A stretch of DNA of 6,947 bases from an uncultured Collinsella sp. Lineage in GTDB: Bacteria; Actinomycetota; Coriobacteriia; Coriobacteriales; Coriobacteriaceae. Positions 1 to 5,262 of the stretch are shown here, one piece after another. The notes beneath the pieces were generated by a model. That model was not told the origin of the DNA. It saw only the letters and a program-made list of their open reading frames with translations, and did no database searches. The DNA lies in the NCBI GenBank assembly GCA_900550735.1, contig URTD01000102.1:1-6947 (forward strand), written 5' to 3'. A program made the translations under genes and the position numbers. Position 1 is the first letter of the stretch. Each line of letters opens with the position of its first letter.

Positions 1-439
1 CGCCCTTGTCGGCATAGCTTCCGTCGTCGTACACGACGTCCTGTTGTTTCAACCAGTGACCGATTGGAAACGAGTCAAAGTAGAAATCAACATTTGCTTT
101 TATGGAAGCACTCGCCAGCGCGAACGGGATGCCGCGCTTCTGTAAGCCTTGCAGCAGCTCTTCAGCACCTGCTACGAGGTGTAAACTGGCAGGATCGTTC
201 CTGCATGCCTCCCGGTACAGCGCCTCTTTCTTTTCTGAATACTGCTGGCGCTCCGCAGGGGTGAGCCACGGGGCCATGTTCTTCAGGATGACATCATTGC
301 AGGGACCGCAAATCTTCGTCGATGCAAGAGGGCTTTTATCTTCGGGATGCAGTTCATGATAGATCTTTGACCACGCCTCCATGTGGAAGCGGGTATCAAA
401 GAACATCGTCCCATTAAAATCAAGAAGTACCGCGTGCAT
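1..439 (-). CDS. HAD-superfamily hydrolase, C-terminus beyond the left edge (partial)
   Basis: The first 146 residues are visible; the frame is open to the window edge. Residues 4-11 form a hydrophobic strand ending in D-F-N-G-T, which is HAD motif I with the nucleophile at Asp7. The second Asp of the usual DxDGT is Asn9. Residues 15-90 form a helical segment fitting a C1 cap like that of beta-phosphoglucomutase relatives. Residues 106-112 (F-A-L-A-S-A-S) match motif II, and Lys145 near the edge could be the motif III lysine. The ATG lies 19 nt after the EIID stop, so the gene is probably the last visible member of the PTS operon; its ribosome site is weak (GGAA). A role in dephosphorylating or isomerising a sugar phosphate brought in by the PTS is inference. 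G+C looks lower here than in the neighbours (AAA, TTT, TTA and ATA codons are used), which may mean separate acquisition. Substrate unknown. Confidence 0.85.
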   Translation of the reverse strand, partial: MHAVLLDFNGTMFFDTRFHMEAWSKIYHELHPEDKSPLASTKICGPCNDVILKNMAPWLTPAERQQYSEKKEALYREACRNDPASLHLVAGAEELLQGLQKRGIPFALASASIKANVDFYFDSFPIGHWLKQQDVVYDDGSYADKG

Positions 440-458
440 TGTGATTCCGGCTTATGTC

Positions 459-1290
459 TTAAGCAAAGATGCCGAAGAATGCGCCGACCAGACCGATGAC
501 CAGCAGCAGAGCGATGCAGGTAACGGGCTTCCAGTTCTTCTTCTTCATCAGGAAGAACAGGCCGAGGGTCAGAGCCAGAGGGATCAGCTTGGGCAGGACG
601 CCATCCAGAATGCTCTGGATAACGATGGGGCTGTCGCCGTTCTCGATGACGGTAGCAACGGTGGTGCCGCCGTAGTTGGAAGTCAGAGCACCGACGATGA
701 AGACGCCCAGCATGGAAGCTGCACGGGTGAACTCCTTAGCGTTGGCAGTCAGGATGTCGATAGCCTTGGTGCCCAGGTTGTAAGACCAGTACATCAGGAA
801 GAAGCGGCATGCGCACGATGTTGAAGATCAGCAGGAACATGATAGGACCAGCAAGCGAACCGTTGATGGCCATGTTCGAGGTGATACCTGCGGTGATAGG
901 AACCAGAGTGAACCAGAAGATTGCGTCGCCGATACCGCCCAGAGGACCCATAGCGGCAACACGCACGGCACGAATGGTTTCGATGTCAGCCTTCTGCTGT
1001 TCCAGAGAGAGGATGATGCCCATGACGAAGGTGACCAGGAACGGGTGAGTGTTGAAGAACTCCAGGTTGTGGCTCATGGAAGCCGCGAGGTCGTTCTTGT
1101 TGGTGTGGATCTTCTCCAGACCGGGGATGATGGAGTAGAGCCAGCCAGCGGCCTGCATACGCTCGTAGTTGAACGAGGCCTGCAGGAAGCAGGAGCGCCA
1201 AGCCATCTTGTTGAGGGTCTTCTGGTCGAGCTGCGGAGCAGGAGTGAGATCCTCGTAGTGCTCCGGGATCACATACTCATTAGATGCCAT
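459..1290 (-). pseudogene. agaE: PTS mannose-family EIID (N-acetylgalactosamine type), frameshifted
   Basis: EIID is the second membrane subunit of mannose-family PTS and forms the sugar channel with EIIC. Frame 1 runs from ATG 1290 to a stop at 736 (184 aa). It carries the EIID signature: residues 30-45 with L-Q-A-S-F-N-Y-E-R-M-Q, residues 76-82 (N-L-E-F-F-N-T), and G-I-G-D-A-I-F-W-F at 119-127. It leaves the family pattern after Met161. The missing C-terminal 111 residues (from M-Y-W-S-Y-N-L-G to the final G-I-F-A) are intact in another frame at 794-459. The join lies at about 796-807. Adding back a second CGCTT unit gives one 278-residue protein of normal family length; removing one C also restores the frame. 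ATG 1290 is chosen because GGAGGTGA sits 8 nt upstream; the ATG overlaps the EIIC stop by 11 nt. The gene is either a true lesion or a sequencing error. Confidence in family is high, in the lesion being real moderate. Confidence 0.85.
796..807 (-). other. Frameshift point in EIID at a collapsed CGCTT repeat
   Basis: On the minus strand the frame-1 codons read ATG CCG CTT CTT CCT GAT after Arg160. The other frame reads CGC TTC TTC CTG ATG TAC, which continues into the EIID C-terminus. If CGCTT (802-806) were present twice in tandem, the protein would read R-M-P-L-R-F-F-L-M-Y-W without interruption. A single extra C in the CC at this point is the competing explanation and would give R-M-R-F-F-L. 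Confidence 0.6.
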
Positions 1291-2080
1291 CTTCGAAGTC
1301 ACCTCCGTCAGAAACAGCTGCACCCTTCAGCTCGGTCTGCTGCTGGAAGTCCCAGAAAGCGATGCCGAAGCCGATGAGAGCGAGGATGAGCAGAGCAGGG
1401 GTTGCCAGCGAATCGTTGGCAACGGTGATGAGCGCGAGGCCGAAGCCCATGAGGAAGAAGCCCCACATATCGCGGTTCATCATAACCTTGAGCAGGACGG
1501 CGAAGCCGACGAAGCGCATCATGCCGCCTGCAGCGGACAGACCGGTCTGCAGCCACGTCGGGATGGCAGAAGCGATGGTCTGACCGATGGTAGCGCCAGC
1601 GATGAAGAACAGGGTGACGACGACAGCGAAGATCAGGCCGAGCAGAGCCATGGCGAAGTAGTTCAGGCGCTCGATGCCCTTGGTGTCCGCGTTGTGAGCC
1701 ATGTTATCGGCCGTGGACATAAGCGGGGACATAAGCGTGAAGACCAGGGTAACGCCAAGCTGGCCAAGCAGAGCGAACGGAATGGCGAGGCCGACTGCCG
1801 CGTTGGGCTCGAGGCCCGTGGCGATAGCGAGAATGGCTGCCATGATGCCGCCGATGACGGCGTTAGGCGGCTGAGCGCCTCCGATCGGCATGTTGCCGAT
1901 CGTCATGAGCTGATAGGTACCACCCACGAGAAGACCGGTGTTGAGGTCGCCAAGGATAAGACCGATGACGGCGCCGGTGACGATGGGCTGATAGAGAGAC
2001 TCGAGGAAGTCAAACTGGTCGATTGCCGCGATGAACGTAACAACGAAGACCAGAGCGATCTGGATGATCGAGTATTCCAT
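1280..2080 (-). CDS. agaW: PTS mannose-family EIIC (N-acetylgalactosamine type)
   Basis: Membrane permease subunit of a mannose-family PTS; with EIID it forms the sugar-translocating channel. The 266 residues match the usual EIIC length. Hydrophobic segments are visible at about 5-20, 32-56, 74-90, 95-117, 140-165, 182-201, 205-221 and 227-245. Family marks include P-I-V-T-G-A-V-I-G-L-I-L-G-D (32-45), G-G-A-Q-P-P-N at 67-73 and N-A-D-T-K-G-I-E-R-L-N-Y at 130-141. From memory these resemble AgaW of the N-acetylgalactosamine system more than ManY, including the acidic C-terminal E-D-G-I. The start is well set by AAAGGAGG just upstream (2085-2094). A 90-nt gap with two hairpins separates it from EIIB; downstream it overlaps EIID by 11 nt. 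The exact substrate cannot be read from the sequence: galactosamine, N-acetylgalactosamine or a glycosaminoglycan disaccharide are all possible. Confidence 0.93.
   Translation of the reverse strand: MEYSIIQIALVFVVTFIAAIDQFDFLESLYQPIVTGAVIGLILGDLNTGLLVGGTYQLMTIGNMPIGGAQPPNAVIGGIMAAILAIATGLEPNAAVGLAIPFALLGQLGVTLVFTLMSPLMSTADNMAHNADTKGIERLNYFAMALLGLIFAVVVTLFFIAGATIGQTIASAIPTWLQTGLSAAGGMMRFVGFAVLLKVMMNRDMWGFFLMGFGLALITVANDSLATPALLILALIGFGIAFWDFQQQTELKGAAVSDGGDFEDGI
1299..1306 (-). promoter_or_regulatory. Strong ribosome binding site setting the EIID start
   Basis: GGAGGTGA on the minus strand, 8 nt before ATG 1290 and inside the EIIC coding sequence. It rules out the longer in-frame ATG at 1323, which would add 11 unrelated residues and sit well inside EIIC. 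Confidence 0.8.
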
Positions 2081-2104
2081 CTTGCTCCTCCTTTCAAAAT
2101 GTAT

Positions 2105-2128
2105 GTACGCACTTTGGATATCACGTAC
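2105..2128 (-). other. Intercistronic hairpin 2, EIIB-EIIC gap
   Basis: On the minus strand GTACGTG pairs with TGCGTAC (five Watson-Crick and two G-T pairs) around a 10-nt loop. It lies 10 nt upstream of the EIIC ribosome site (2085-2094). It could affect EIIC translation or protect a processed mRNA end. There is no T-tract, so it is not an intrinsic terminator. Confidence 0.35.
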
Positions 2129-2133
2129 AGAAC

Positions 2134-2153
2134 GTCAGGGTTTCACTCCTGAC
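2134..2153 (-). other. Intercistronic hairpin 1, EIIB-EIIC gap
   Basis: On the minus strand GTCAGG pairs exactly with CCTGAC around an 8-nt loop, 17 nt after the EIIB stop. It is followed by GTTCTG rather than a T-run, so mRNA stabilisation or processing fits better than termination. Confidence 0.4.
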
Positions 2154-2170
2154 AACGTGGATCACGAGGA

Positions 2171-2653
2171 TTACGAGAAGAGCTTGCTCGTGTCCTCAAC
2201 AGGCGTGCTCGGAACGCGCCTGATCTCCAACTCCACCCCCAATTCCTGCAGCTCTTTAAACGCAGCGACATCCTCGTCGTTAACTGCGACGGAGGTGGCG
2301 ACTTGGCGCTTTCCTTCCGACATGTGCATGTTGCCGATGTTTACCTTCTTTATAGGCACACCGCCCTTGACGAGCGTAAGCACGTCTTCCGGTGTTTCGG
2401 CCACGATGAAGATCTTCTGGCGCGGGCTCGCCTTGCCAATGACGTCGATGGTCTTCTGCAGGGAGAAGAAACGCGTAGCGACGCCGGCGGGAGCAGCCAT
2501 CTTCATGAGGTTCTGGCGCATGGTGTTGGACGCCACGTCGTCGTTGGCGACGAGGATGAGGTTGGAGCCCAGAGTGGAGTTCCACTGGGTGGCAACCTGA
2601 CCATGAACCAGTCGGTTATCGATGCGGGTAAGAAGAATGTTGGGTTCTGCCAT
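2171..2653 (-). CDS. agaV: PTS mannose-family EIIB (N-acetylgalactosamine type)
   Basis: Cytoplasmic phosphocarrier that takes phosphate from EIIA and passes it to the sugar during transport through EIIC/EIID. The 160 residues match the EIIB length. The active-site stretch R-I-D-N-R-L-V-H-G-Q-V spans residues 10-20, with His17 the expected phosphorylated residue. Also present are N-L-I-L-V-A-N-D-D-V near 30-40, and L-T-L-V-K-G-G-V-P followed by N-I-G-N-M-H in the middle third. The G-N-M-H stretch and overall pattern resemble AgaV/AgaB more than ManX-type EIIB; this comparison is from memory. The start at ATG 2653 has AAGGAA about 11 nt upstream and lies 36 nt after the YajC-like stop. No key residue is missing. 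AgaV-like EIIB also occurs in the hyaluronate/chondroitin PTS clusters of streptococci, so the substrate remains open. Confidence 0.93.
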   Translation of the reverse strand: MAEPNILLTRIDNRLVHGQVATQWNSTLGSNLILVANDDVASNTMRQNLMKMAAPAGVATRFFSLQKTIDVIGKASPRQKIFIVAETPEDVLTLVKGGVPIKKVNIGNMHMSEGKRQVATSVAVNDEDVAAFKELQELGVELEIRRVPSTPVEDTSKLFS

Positions 2654-2689
2654 GTTGATCAGCTTCCTTTCGATATTTGCTGACGACAG

Positions 2690-2971
2690 TTACTTGATCT
2701 CCTGAATCGCGTAACGCGAAACATCTACGACGGCTCCGGATCGGACTTTGATCTGGACCTTCTCGCCTTCGATGCCTTTGACGGTTCCGTAGATACCGCC
2801 GGCGAAAAGAACCTCCTGACCCGGCTTGAGCTCGGTGTGCAGCTCCTTGAAGTACTTCTGCTTCTTCTTCATGTTGATTTGCGACCAGATGGTGTAAATC
2901 AAGCCCATGATGACAAGCAGGCCTAAAAGGGCGACCGAGGAGCTCAGGACGTTGGCTCCGAAATCGGCCAT
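2690..2971 (-). CDS. yajC: YajC-like small membrane protein inside the PTS operon
   Basis: A 93-residue protein with one N-terminal membrane helix (about residues 9-29), a basic stop M-K-K-K-Q-K, then a small cytoplasmic beta domain. The latter carries the YajC pattern: L-K-P-G-Q-E-V-L-F-A-G-G-I-Y-G-T-V at about 48-64, then V-Q-I-K-V and a final S-R-Y-A-I-Q-E-I. Classic YajC sits with SecD/SecF in the translocase accessory complex and is encoded next to secDF. Here it is a second, PTS-linked version, as is known in streptococcal glycosaminoglycan PTS clusters. Its ATG overlaps the EIIA stop by one base (TAATG), so the two are probably translationally coupled and made in similar amounts. A role in inserting or stabilising EIIC/EIID is inference. 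Confidence 0.88.
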   Translation of the reverse strand: MADFGANVLSSSVALLGLLVIMGLIYTIWSQINMKKKQKYFKELHTELKPGQEVLFAGGIYGTVKGIEGEKVQIKVRSGAVVDVSRYAIQEIK

Positions 2972-3414
2972 TAGATGCCGTCCTCGTCGCCGAAGATATC
3001 CTCTTCCTCGGAGCCGGCAACGGATGCGACCGTCTGGGCGGTGATGCCCGTCTGGCCAACGGTCACGGCCTGCTCGCCAAGCTCGGCGAGCGTGGCATTG
3101 CCGCGGAGGAACAGAAGCTCAATAACCATGGGAAGGTTGGTGCCAGTCAGAACCTCGACGTTGTCGACATCCTGGGCAATCATCATCGACTGGTTGAACG
3201 GGGTGCCGCCAAGCAGGTCGGTAAAGACAAGCACGCCATCGCACTCCTCGCGCATGGCGGTAATAGCGGCGCGGAGATCCTCACCGTAGGATGCGGCCTG
3301 GTCGCCCTCAAAAGGAACGACGGTAAAAGCAGGCTGGTCGCCGGCAACCATAGCGATAGCGCTTGCAAGGCCGGGTGCGAACTGTCCATGACCGGTAAGA
3401 ATAAAGCCAACCAT
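2971..3414 (-). CDS. PTS mannose-family EIIA
   Basis: First gene of the PTS operon; a soluble carrier that accepts phosphate from HPr and hands it to EIIB. The 147 residues begin with a strand M-V-G-F-I-L-T-G-H-G, placing His9 where EIIA-Man proteins are phosphorylated. The middle holds the family stretch F-T-D-L-L-G-G-T-P-F-N (about 64-74), and T-G-T-N-L-P-M-V follows. The last 15 residues or so are very acidic and end E-D-E-D-G-I, echoing the E-D-G-I end of EIIC. The start at ATG 3414 has GGAAGGG with an 8-nt spacer. No EIIB domain is fused, in contrast to E. coli ManX. It resembles AgaF, but I do not assign the symbol because EIIA sequences separate poorly by substrate. Confidence 0.93.
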   Translation of the reverse strand: MVGFILTGHGQFAPGLASAIAMVAGDQPAFTVVPFEGDQAASYGEDLRAAITAMREECDGVLVFTDLLGGTPFNQSMMIAQDVDNVEVLTGTNLPMVIELLFLRGNATLAELGEQAVTVGQTGITAQTVASVAGSEEEDIFGDEDGI

Positions 3415-3514
3415 TCAAATTTCCCTTCCGAAGGTGTGTACAATCTGAGTCCGATGATTTTCGGAAGCCAGCGGGCACTCGCCCTTAAAGCTTCTTAGAA
3501 AGCGTTCTTTGAAG

Positions 3515-3535
3515 ACCAGTGGTTTCTAAACTGGT
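3515..3535 (-). promoter_or_regulatory. Inverted repeat in the EIIA leader
   Basis: ACCAGT and ACTGGT are exact 6-bp arms around a 9-nt spacer, about 100 bp upstream of the EIIA start. It lies downstream of the candidate -10 and so would be transcribed. It could be a leader hairpin or an operator; ACCAG-type half-sites recur in tandem at 3811-3825. There is no T-tract after it. Confidence 0.35.
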
Positions 3536-3544
3536 AGTAACCAC

Positions 3545-3569
3545 GTGACGTATTGTTGTCACTATATCA
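3545..3569 (-). promoter_or_regulatory. Candidate extended -10 promoter for the PTS operon
   Basis: The minus strand reads TGATATAGT: TATAGT (3561-3566) with the extended -10 TG at 3568-3569. No convincing -35 is found at 17 bp. A GTGAC/GTCAC dyad (3545-3549 and 3558-3562) overlaps the downstream edge of the -10, as a repressor site might. Transcription from here would give a leader of about 140 nt before EIIA. Confidence 0.35.
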
Positions 3570-3600
3570 CCCCAGAAGAGGTCGCTTTCGTTGATTCATA

Positions 3601-3649
3601 CGGTAAAACGTTTTTGCACCGCTCACGGTGATATTTCGACCGTTTACCG
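3601..3649. promoter_or_regulatory. Cluster of CGGT/ACCG half-sites (site A)
   Basis: Contains CGGTAAAACGT at 3601-3611, the dyad CACCG-ctca-CGGTG at 3617-3630, and TTTCGACCGTTTACCG at 3634-3649. The last is a 16-bp copy, with one mismatch, of the right half of the inverted repeat at 3838-3867. It lies about 40 bp upstream of the candidate -10. It looks like a binding region for a dimeric regulator; which family is unknown. Confidence 0.4.
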
Positions 3650-3669
3650 CTCGTTAACACTTCTACCTG

Positions 3670-3689
3670 CGGTTTTGAAACCGTTTCGA
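3670..3689. promoter_or_regulatory. LacI/CcpA-type operator, near match
   Basis: TGAAACCGTTTCGA at 3676-3689 fits the cre/LacI-family pattern TGNAANCGNTTNCA at all fixed positions but one (G for C at position 13). The 11-bp GAAACCGTTTC inside it is symmetric. It also overlaps a perfect dyad, CGGTTT-tg-AAACCG, at 3670-3683. It sits about 105 bp upstream of the candidate -10. Confidence 0.45.
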
Positions 3690-3837
3690 AAAGCTTTGGC
3701 AAAAGATCGGAACTATTCCTGTGTCTAAACAACGCAGGGCGGCTAAAAATAGCATGTAGAAAAATTGCAGGTCATTGTGAAGATTTGTGAATTGGTCTTT
3801 TTGACTTAATACCAGTTTGAACCAGCTTCGAAATTAT

Positions 3838-3867
3838 CGGTGAACGGTAGTTTTCGACCGTTCACCG
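3838..3867. promoter_or_regulatory. 11-bp-arm inverted repeat (site B)
   Basis: CGGTGAACGGT (3838-3848) and ACCGTTCACCG (3857-3867) are perfect inverted arms around an 8-bp spacer, a 30-bp site typical in size for a dimeric or tetrameric regulator. The last 16 bp, TTTCGACCGTTCACCG, recur at 3634-3649 with one mismatch. As RNA it would fold, but no T-run follows on either strand, so an operator is the better reading. Confidence 0.5.
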
Positions 3868-3873
3868 GAGAAT

Positions 3874-3887
3874 TGCAATCGTTTTCA
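3874..3887 (+). promoter_or_regulatory. LacI/CcpA-type operator, perfect consensus match
   Basis: TGCAATCGTTTTCA fits TGNAANCGNTTNCA at every fixed position. It lies 7 bp from inverted repeat B in the long PTS upstream region. In Firmicutes this pattern is a catabolite-response element; in an actinobacterium a LacI-family sugar repressor is at least as likely. The bound protein is not encoded in the window. Confidence 0.5.
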
Positions 3888-3968
3888 GCCGTTTTCCCAG
3901 ATGAATTAGGGAGACGCGATGGAGTGCTTGCATGCTCGCAAAGCCTGTCCTAGGGATCTCAGTGGTAC

Positions 3969-4009
3969 AAAAAACCCGCCGGAACGGGTCAATCCGTTCC
4001 GGCGGGTTT
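3969..4009 (-). terminator. Intrinsic terminator of the SurA-like gene
   Basis: Arms 3972-3987 and 3994-4009 pair over 16 bp with a 6-nt loop. On the minus strand the stem ends GGCGGGTTT and runs into a 6-T tract (3969-3974). It lies 41 nt after the stop at 4051. The plus strand has only three T's, so it works for the minus strand. Confidence 0.92.
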
Positions 4010-4050
4010 ACAGCGCCAATCGGTTGTATGGGCGGAAAAGCCCGTCGAGC

Positions 4051-5136
4051 TTACGCAAACAGGCCGTAGATGCTGATGTTGGCCTTGGCGTAGAGGCCGT
4101 TAGCATACTCGGTCCACTTGGAGCTGGCGCTCGAAGCCTGCGAAGAGTACTGCTGGTAGGCGGTGTAATAGGCGGTCATGGCCTGCTTGTAGGTAGCGCT
4201 ATCGGCCGTAAAGGCATCGTCAGCGAAGGCCTTGGCATAGGTGCTGTCGGCATCCTTCCAGGTGCCCTTCTCGCTATCCCACTCGTCACCGGCAAGGTTG
4301 ATGATGTAGTCGGCGTAATCCTTGCTCGCGGTCTCCTCGTTGCCGTCAGAAGGCTCGGTCGGAGCGGTCGGCATGCTTGCGGAGCTGTCGCCGACCTTCT
4401 TCTTGTAGAGCTTCTGCAGCGTCGCGGACTGACGGACGATCTGCTTGGCCTGGTCCTTGGACACGCCGTACTGCGTGGCCATGGTCTTGTAGTCGGAGGT
4501 GCCGATGGAATCCTCAGCGTACTTCTTCATTTCCTTGGAAGAAACGGTAATGCCCTCGTCCTCGGCAGCATCGAGCAGAATCTTGTTGCGCACGTAGGAC
4601 AGGATGACGTCGGCAGAGGGAGCGGTGTAGTTGCCATCGCCATCCTTGACGGTGTCGAGGCTGTACTGGCTCTCAATGGCCTCGCGCGCGGTGATGTCGC
4701 TCTTCTTGCCGTTGTAGCTGTAGCTTGCCACGGTCGAATCGAGCTGGTCCTCGGTGAGGGTCGCCGAGCCGACGCCCTTGCCGCCAAAACCACCGTTGCC
4801 GATAAAGAAGCCAATCACGGCAGCAATCACGATAGCGACCACAAAGGCGACAATCATCGTCTTCTTGTGCTTGCAAGCGTGGTCGTCTTCGTCGGAGTCG
4901 TCGTCCTCGTCCTGCTCCTCGGGCATGAGGTTCTCGTCGGCGGCGTCCGCGGCGATCTTTGCCTCCAGGCGAGCGTCCTCCTCCTCGGCCGTCGTACCGG
5001 CAGCAATGTGCTCGGCAGACGTACCGGCGACCAGATCGATCTTCTCCTCCTCATCACCGTCGGGGCCTTCGCCGCGCTCGATGATCTGGATACCGTCGAT
5101 CTCGTCCTTCTCGTCCTTCTTTTGAATCAGACCCAT
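4051..5136 (-). CDS. Membrane-anchored protein with acidic head and SurA-N-like external domain
   Basis: The 361 residues divide into four parts. Residues 1-86 are strongly acidic, with runs of D and E and no hydrophobic segment. H-A-C-K-H-K-K at 86-92 precedes one membrane helix at about 94-113. By the positive-inside rule the N-terminus is cytoplasmic and residues 114-361 are outside. The helical stretch about 175-247 (A-D-V-I-L-S-Y-V-R-N-K-I-L-L-D-A-A, then Q-Y-G-V-S-K-D-Q-A) resembles the N-terminal chaperone domain of SurA/PrsA-type foldases. No PPIC prolyl isomerase domain follows; the tail is a Ser/Thr/Tyr/Ala-rich helical region. A chaperone-like role for exported proteins is inference. 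AAGGAG 8 nt before ATG 5136 sets the start. It has its own terminator, so it is probably transcribed alone or by read-through from icd. Confidence 0.85.
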   Translation of the reverse strand: MGLIQKKDEKDEIDGIQIIERGEGPDGDEEEKIDLVAGTSAEHIAAGTTAEEEDARLEAKIAADAADENLMPEEQDEDDDSDEDDHACKHKKTMIVAFVVAIVIAAVIGFFIGNGGFGGKGVGSATLTEDQLDSTVASYSYNGKKSDITAREAIESQYSLDTVKDGDGNYTAPSADVILSYVRNKILLDAAEDEGITVSSKEMKKYAEDSIGTSDYKTMATQYGVSKDQAKQIVRQSATLQKLYKKKVGDSSASMPTAPTEPSDGNEETASKDYADYIINLAGDEWDSEKGTWKDADSTYAKAFADDAFTADSATYKQAMTAYYTAYQQYSSQASSASSKWTEYANGLYAKANISIYGLFA

Positions 5137-5174
5137 ATCAGTTACTCCTTGTTAGGAAACATAGTCCGCAATAG

Positions 5175-5203
5175 AATACGCCCGACAGAGCGCCGGGCGT
5201 ATT
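5175..5203 (-). terminator. Hairpin after icd; weak terminator or leader structure
   Basis: AATACGCCCG (5175-5184) and CGGGCGTATT (5194-5203) form a perfect 10-bp stem with a 9-nt loop, about 60 nt after the icd stop. On the minus strand CTATTGCGG follows, so the T-tract is poor. A TATAAC-like -10 at 5213-5218 just upstream would instead place the hairpin at the 5' end of the SurA-like mRNA. Confidence 0.55.
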
Positions 5204-5212
5204 GATTCTTAG

Positions 5213-5218
5213 GTTATA
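5213..5218 (-). promoter_or_regulatory. Possible -10 box for the SurA-like gene
   Basis: TATAAC on the minus strand, 77 nt before the start at 5136, with no clear -35. A GCAAAC/GTTTGC dyad (about 5220-5250) lies immediately upstream and could be an operator. Confidence 0.25.
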
Positions 5219-5262
5219 CGCAAACACTTAAGTACTATTTAGGCGTTTGCAGCGTGCATACC

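Noticed and set aside
459..794. A separate 111-residue gene starting at ATG 794
   Set aside because: It has no ribosome site and is the natural C-terminal third of EIID in a shifted frame.
381..824. Plus-strand open frame of 147 codons across the EIID region
   Set aside because: Antisense shadow of EIID with Gln/Asp-rich, non-protein-like composition; the minus-strand reading matches a known family.
3415..3522. A 35-codon minus-strand frame ending TGAATG at the EIIA start, as a possible leader peptide
   Set aside because: It has no ATG, GTG or TTG start after its upstream TAG stop, and no ribosome site.
3415..3900. Sigma-54 promoter, as used by many LevR-controlled mannose-type PTS operons
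   Set aside because: I found no TGGCAC-N5-TTGC or convincing GG-N10-GC pair on the minus strand, and sigma-54 is not expected in this lineage.
3919..5205. A 428-codon plus-strand open frame, longer than the minus-strand gene it overlaps
   Set aside because: Its codons line up exactly opposite the minus-strand codons, so it is open simply because that gene uses no TTA, CTA or TCA. It also runs through the intrinsic terminator and its translation is low-complexity Leu/Val/Gly.
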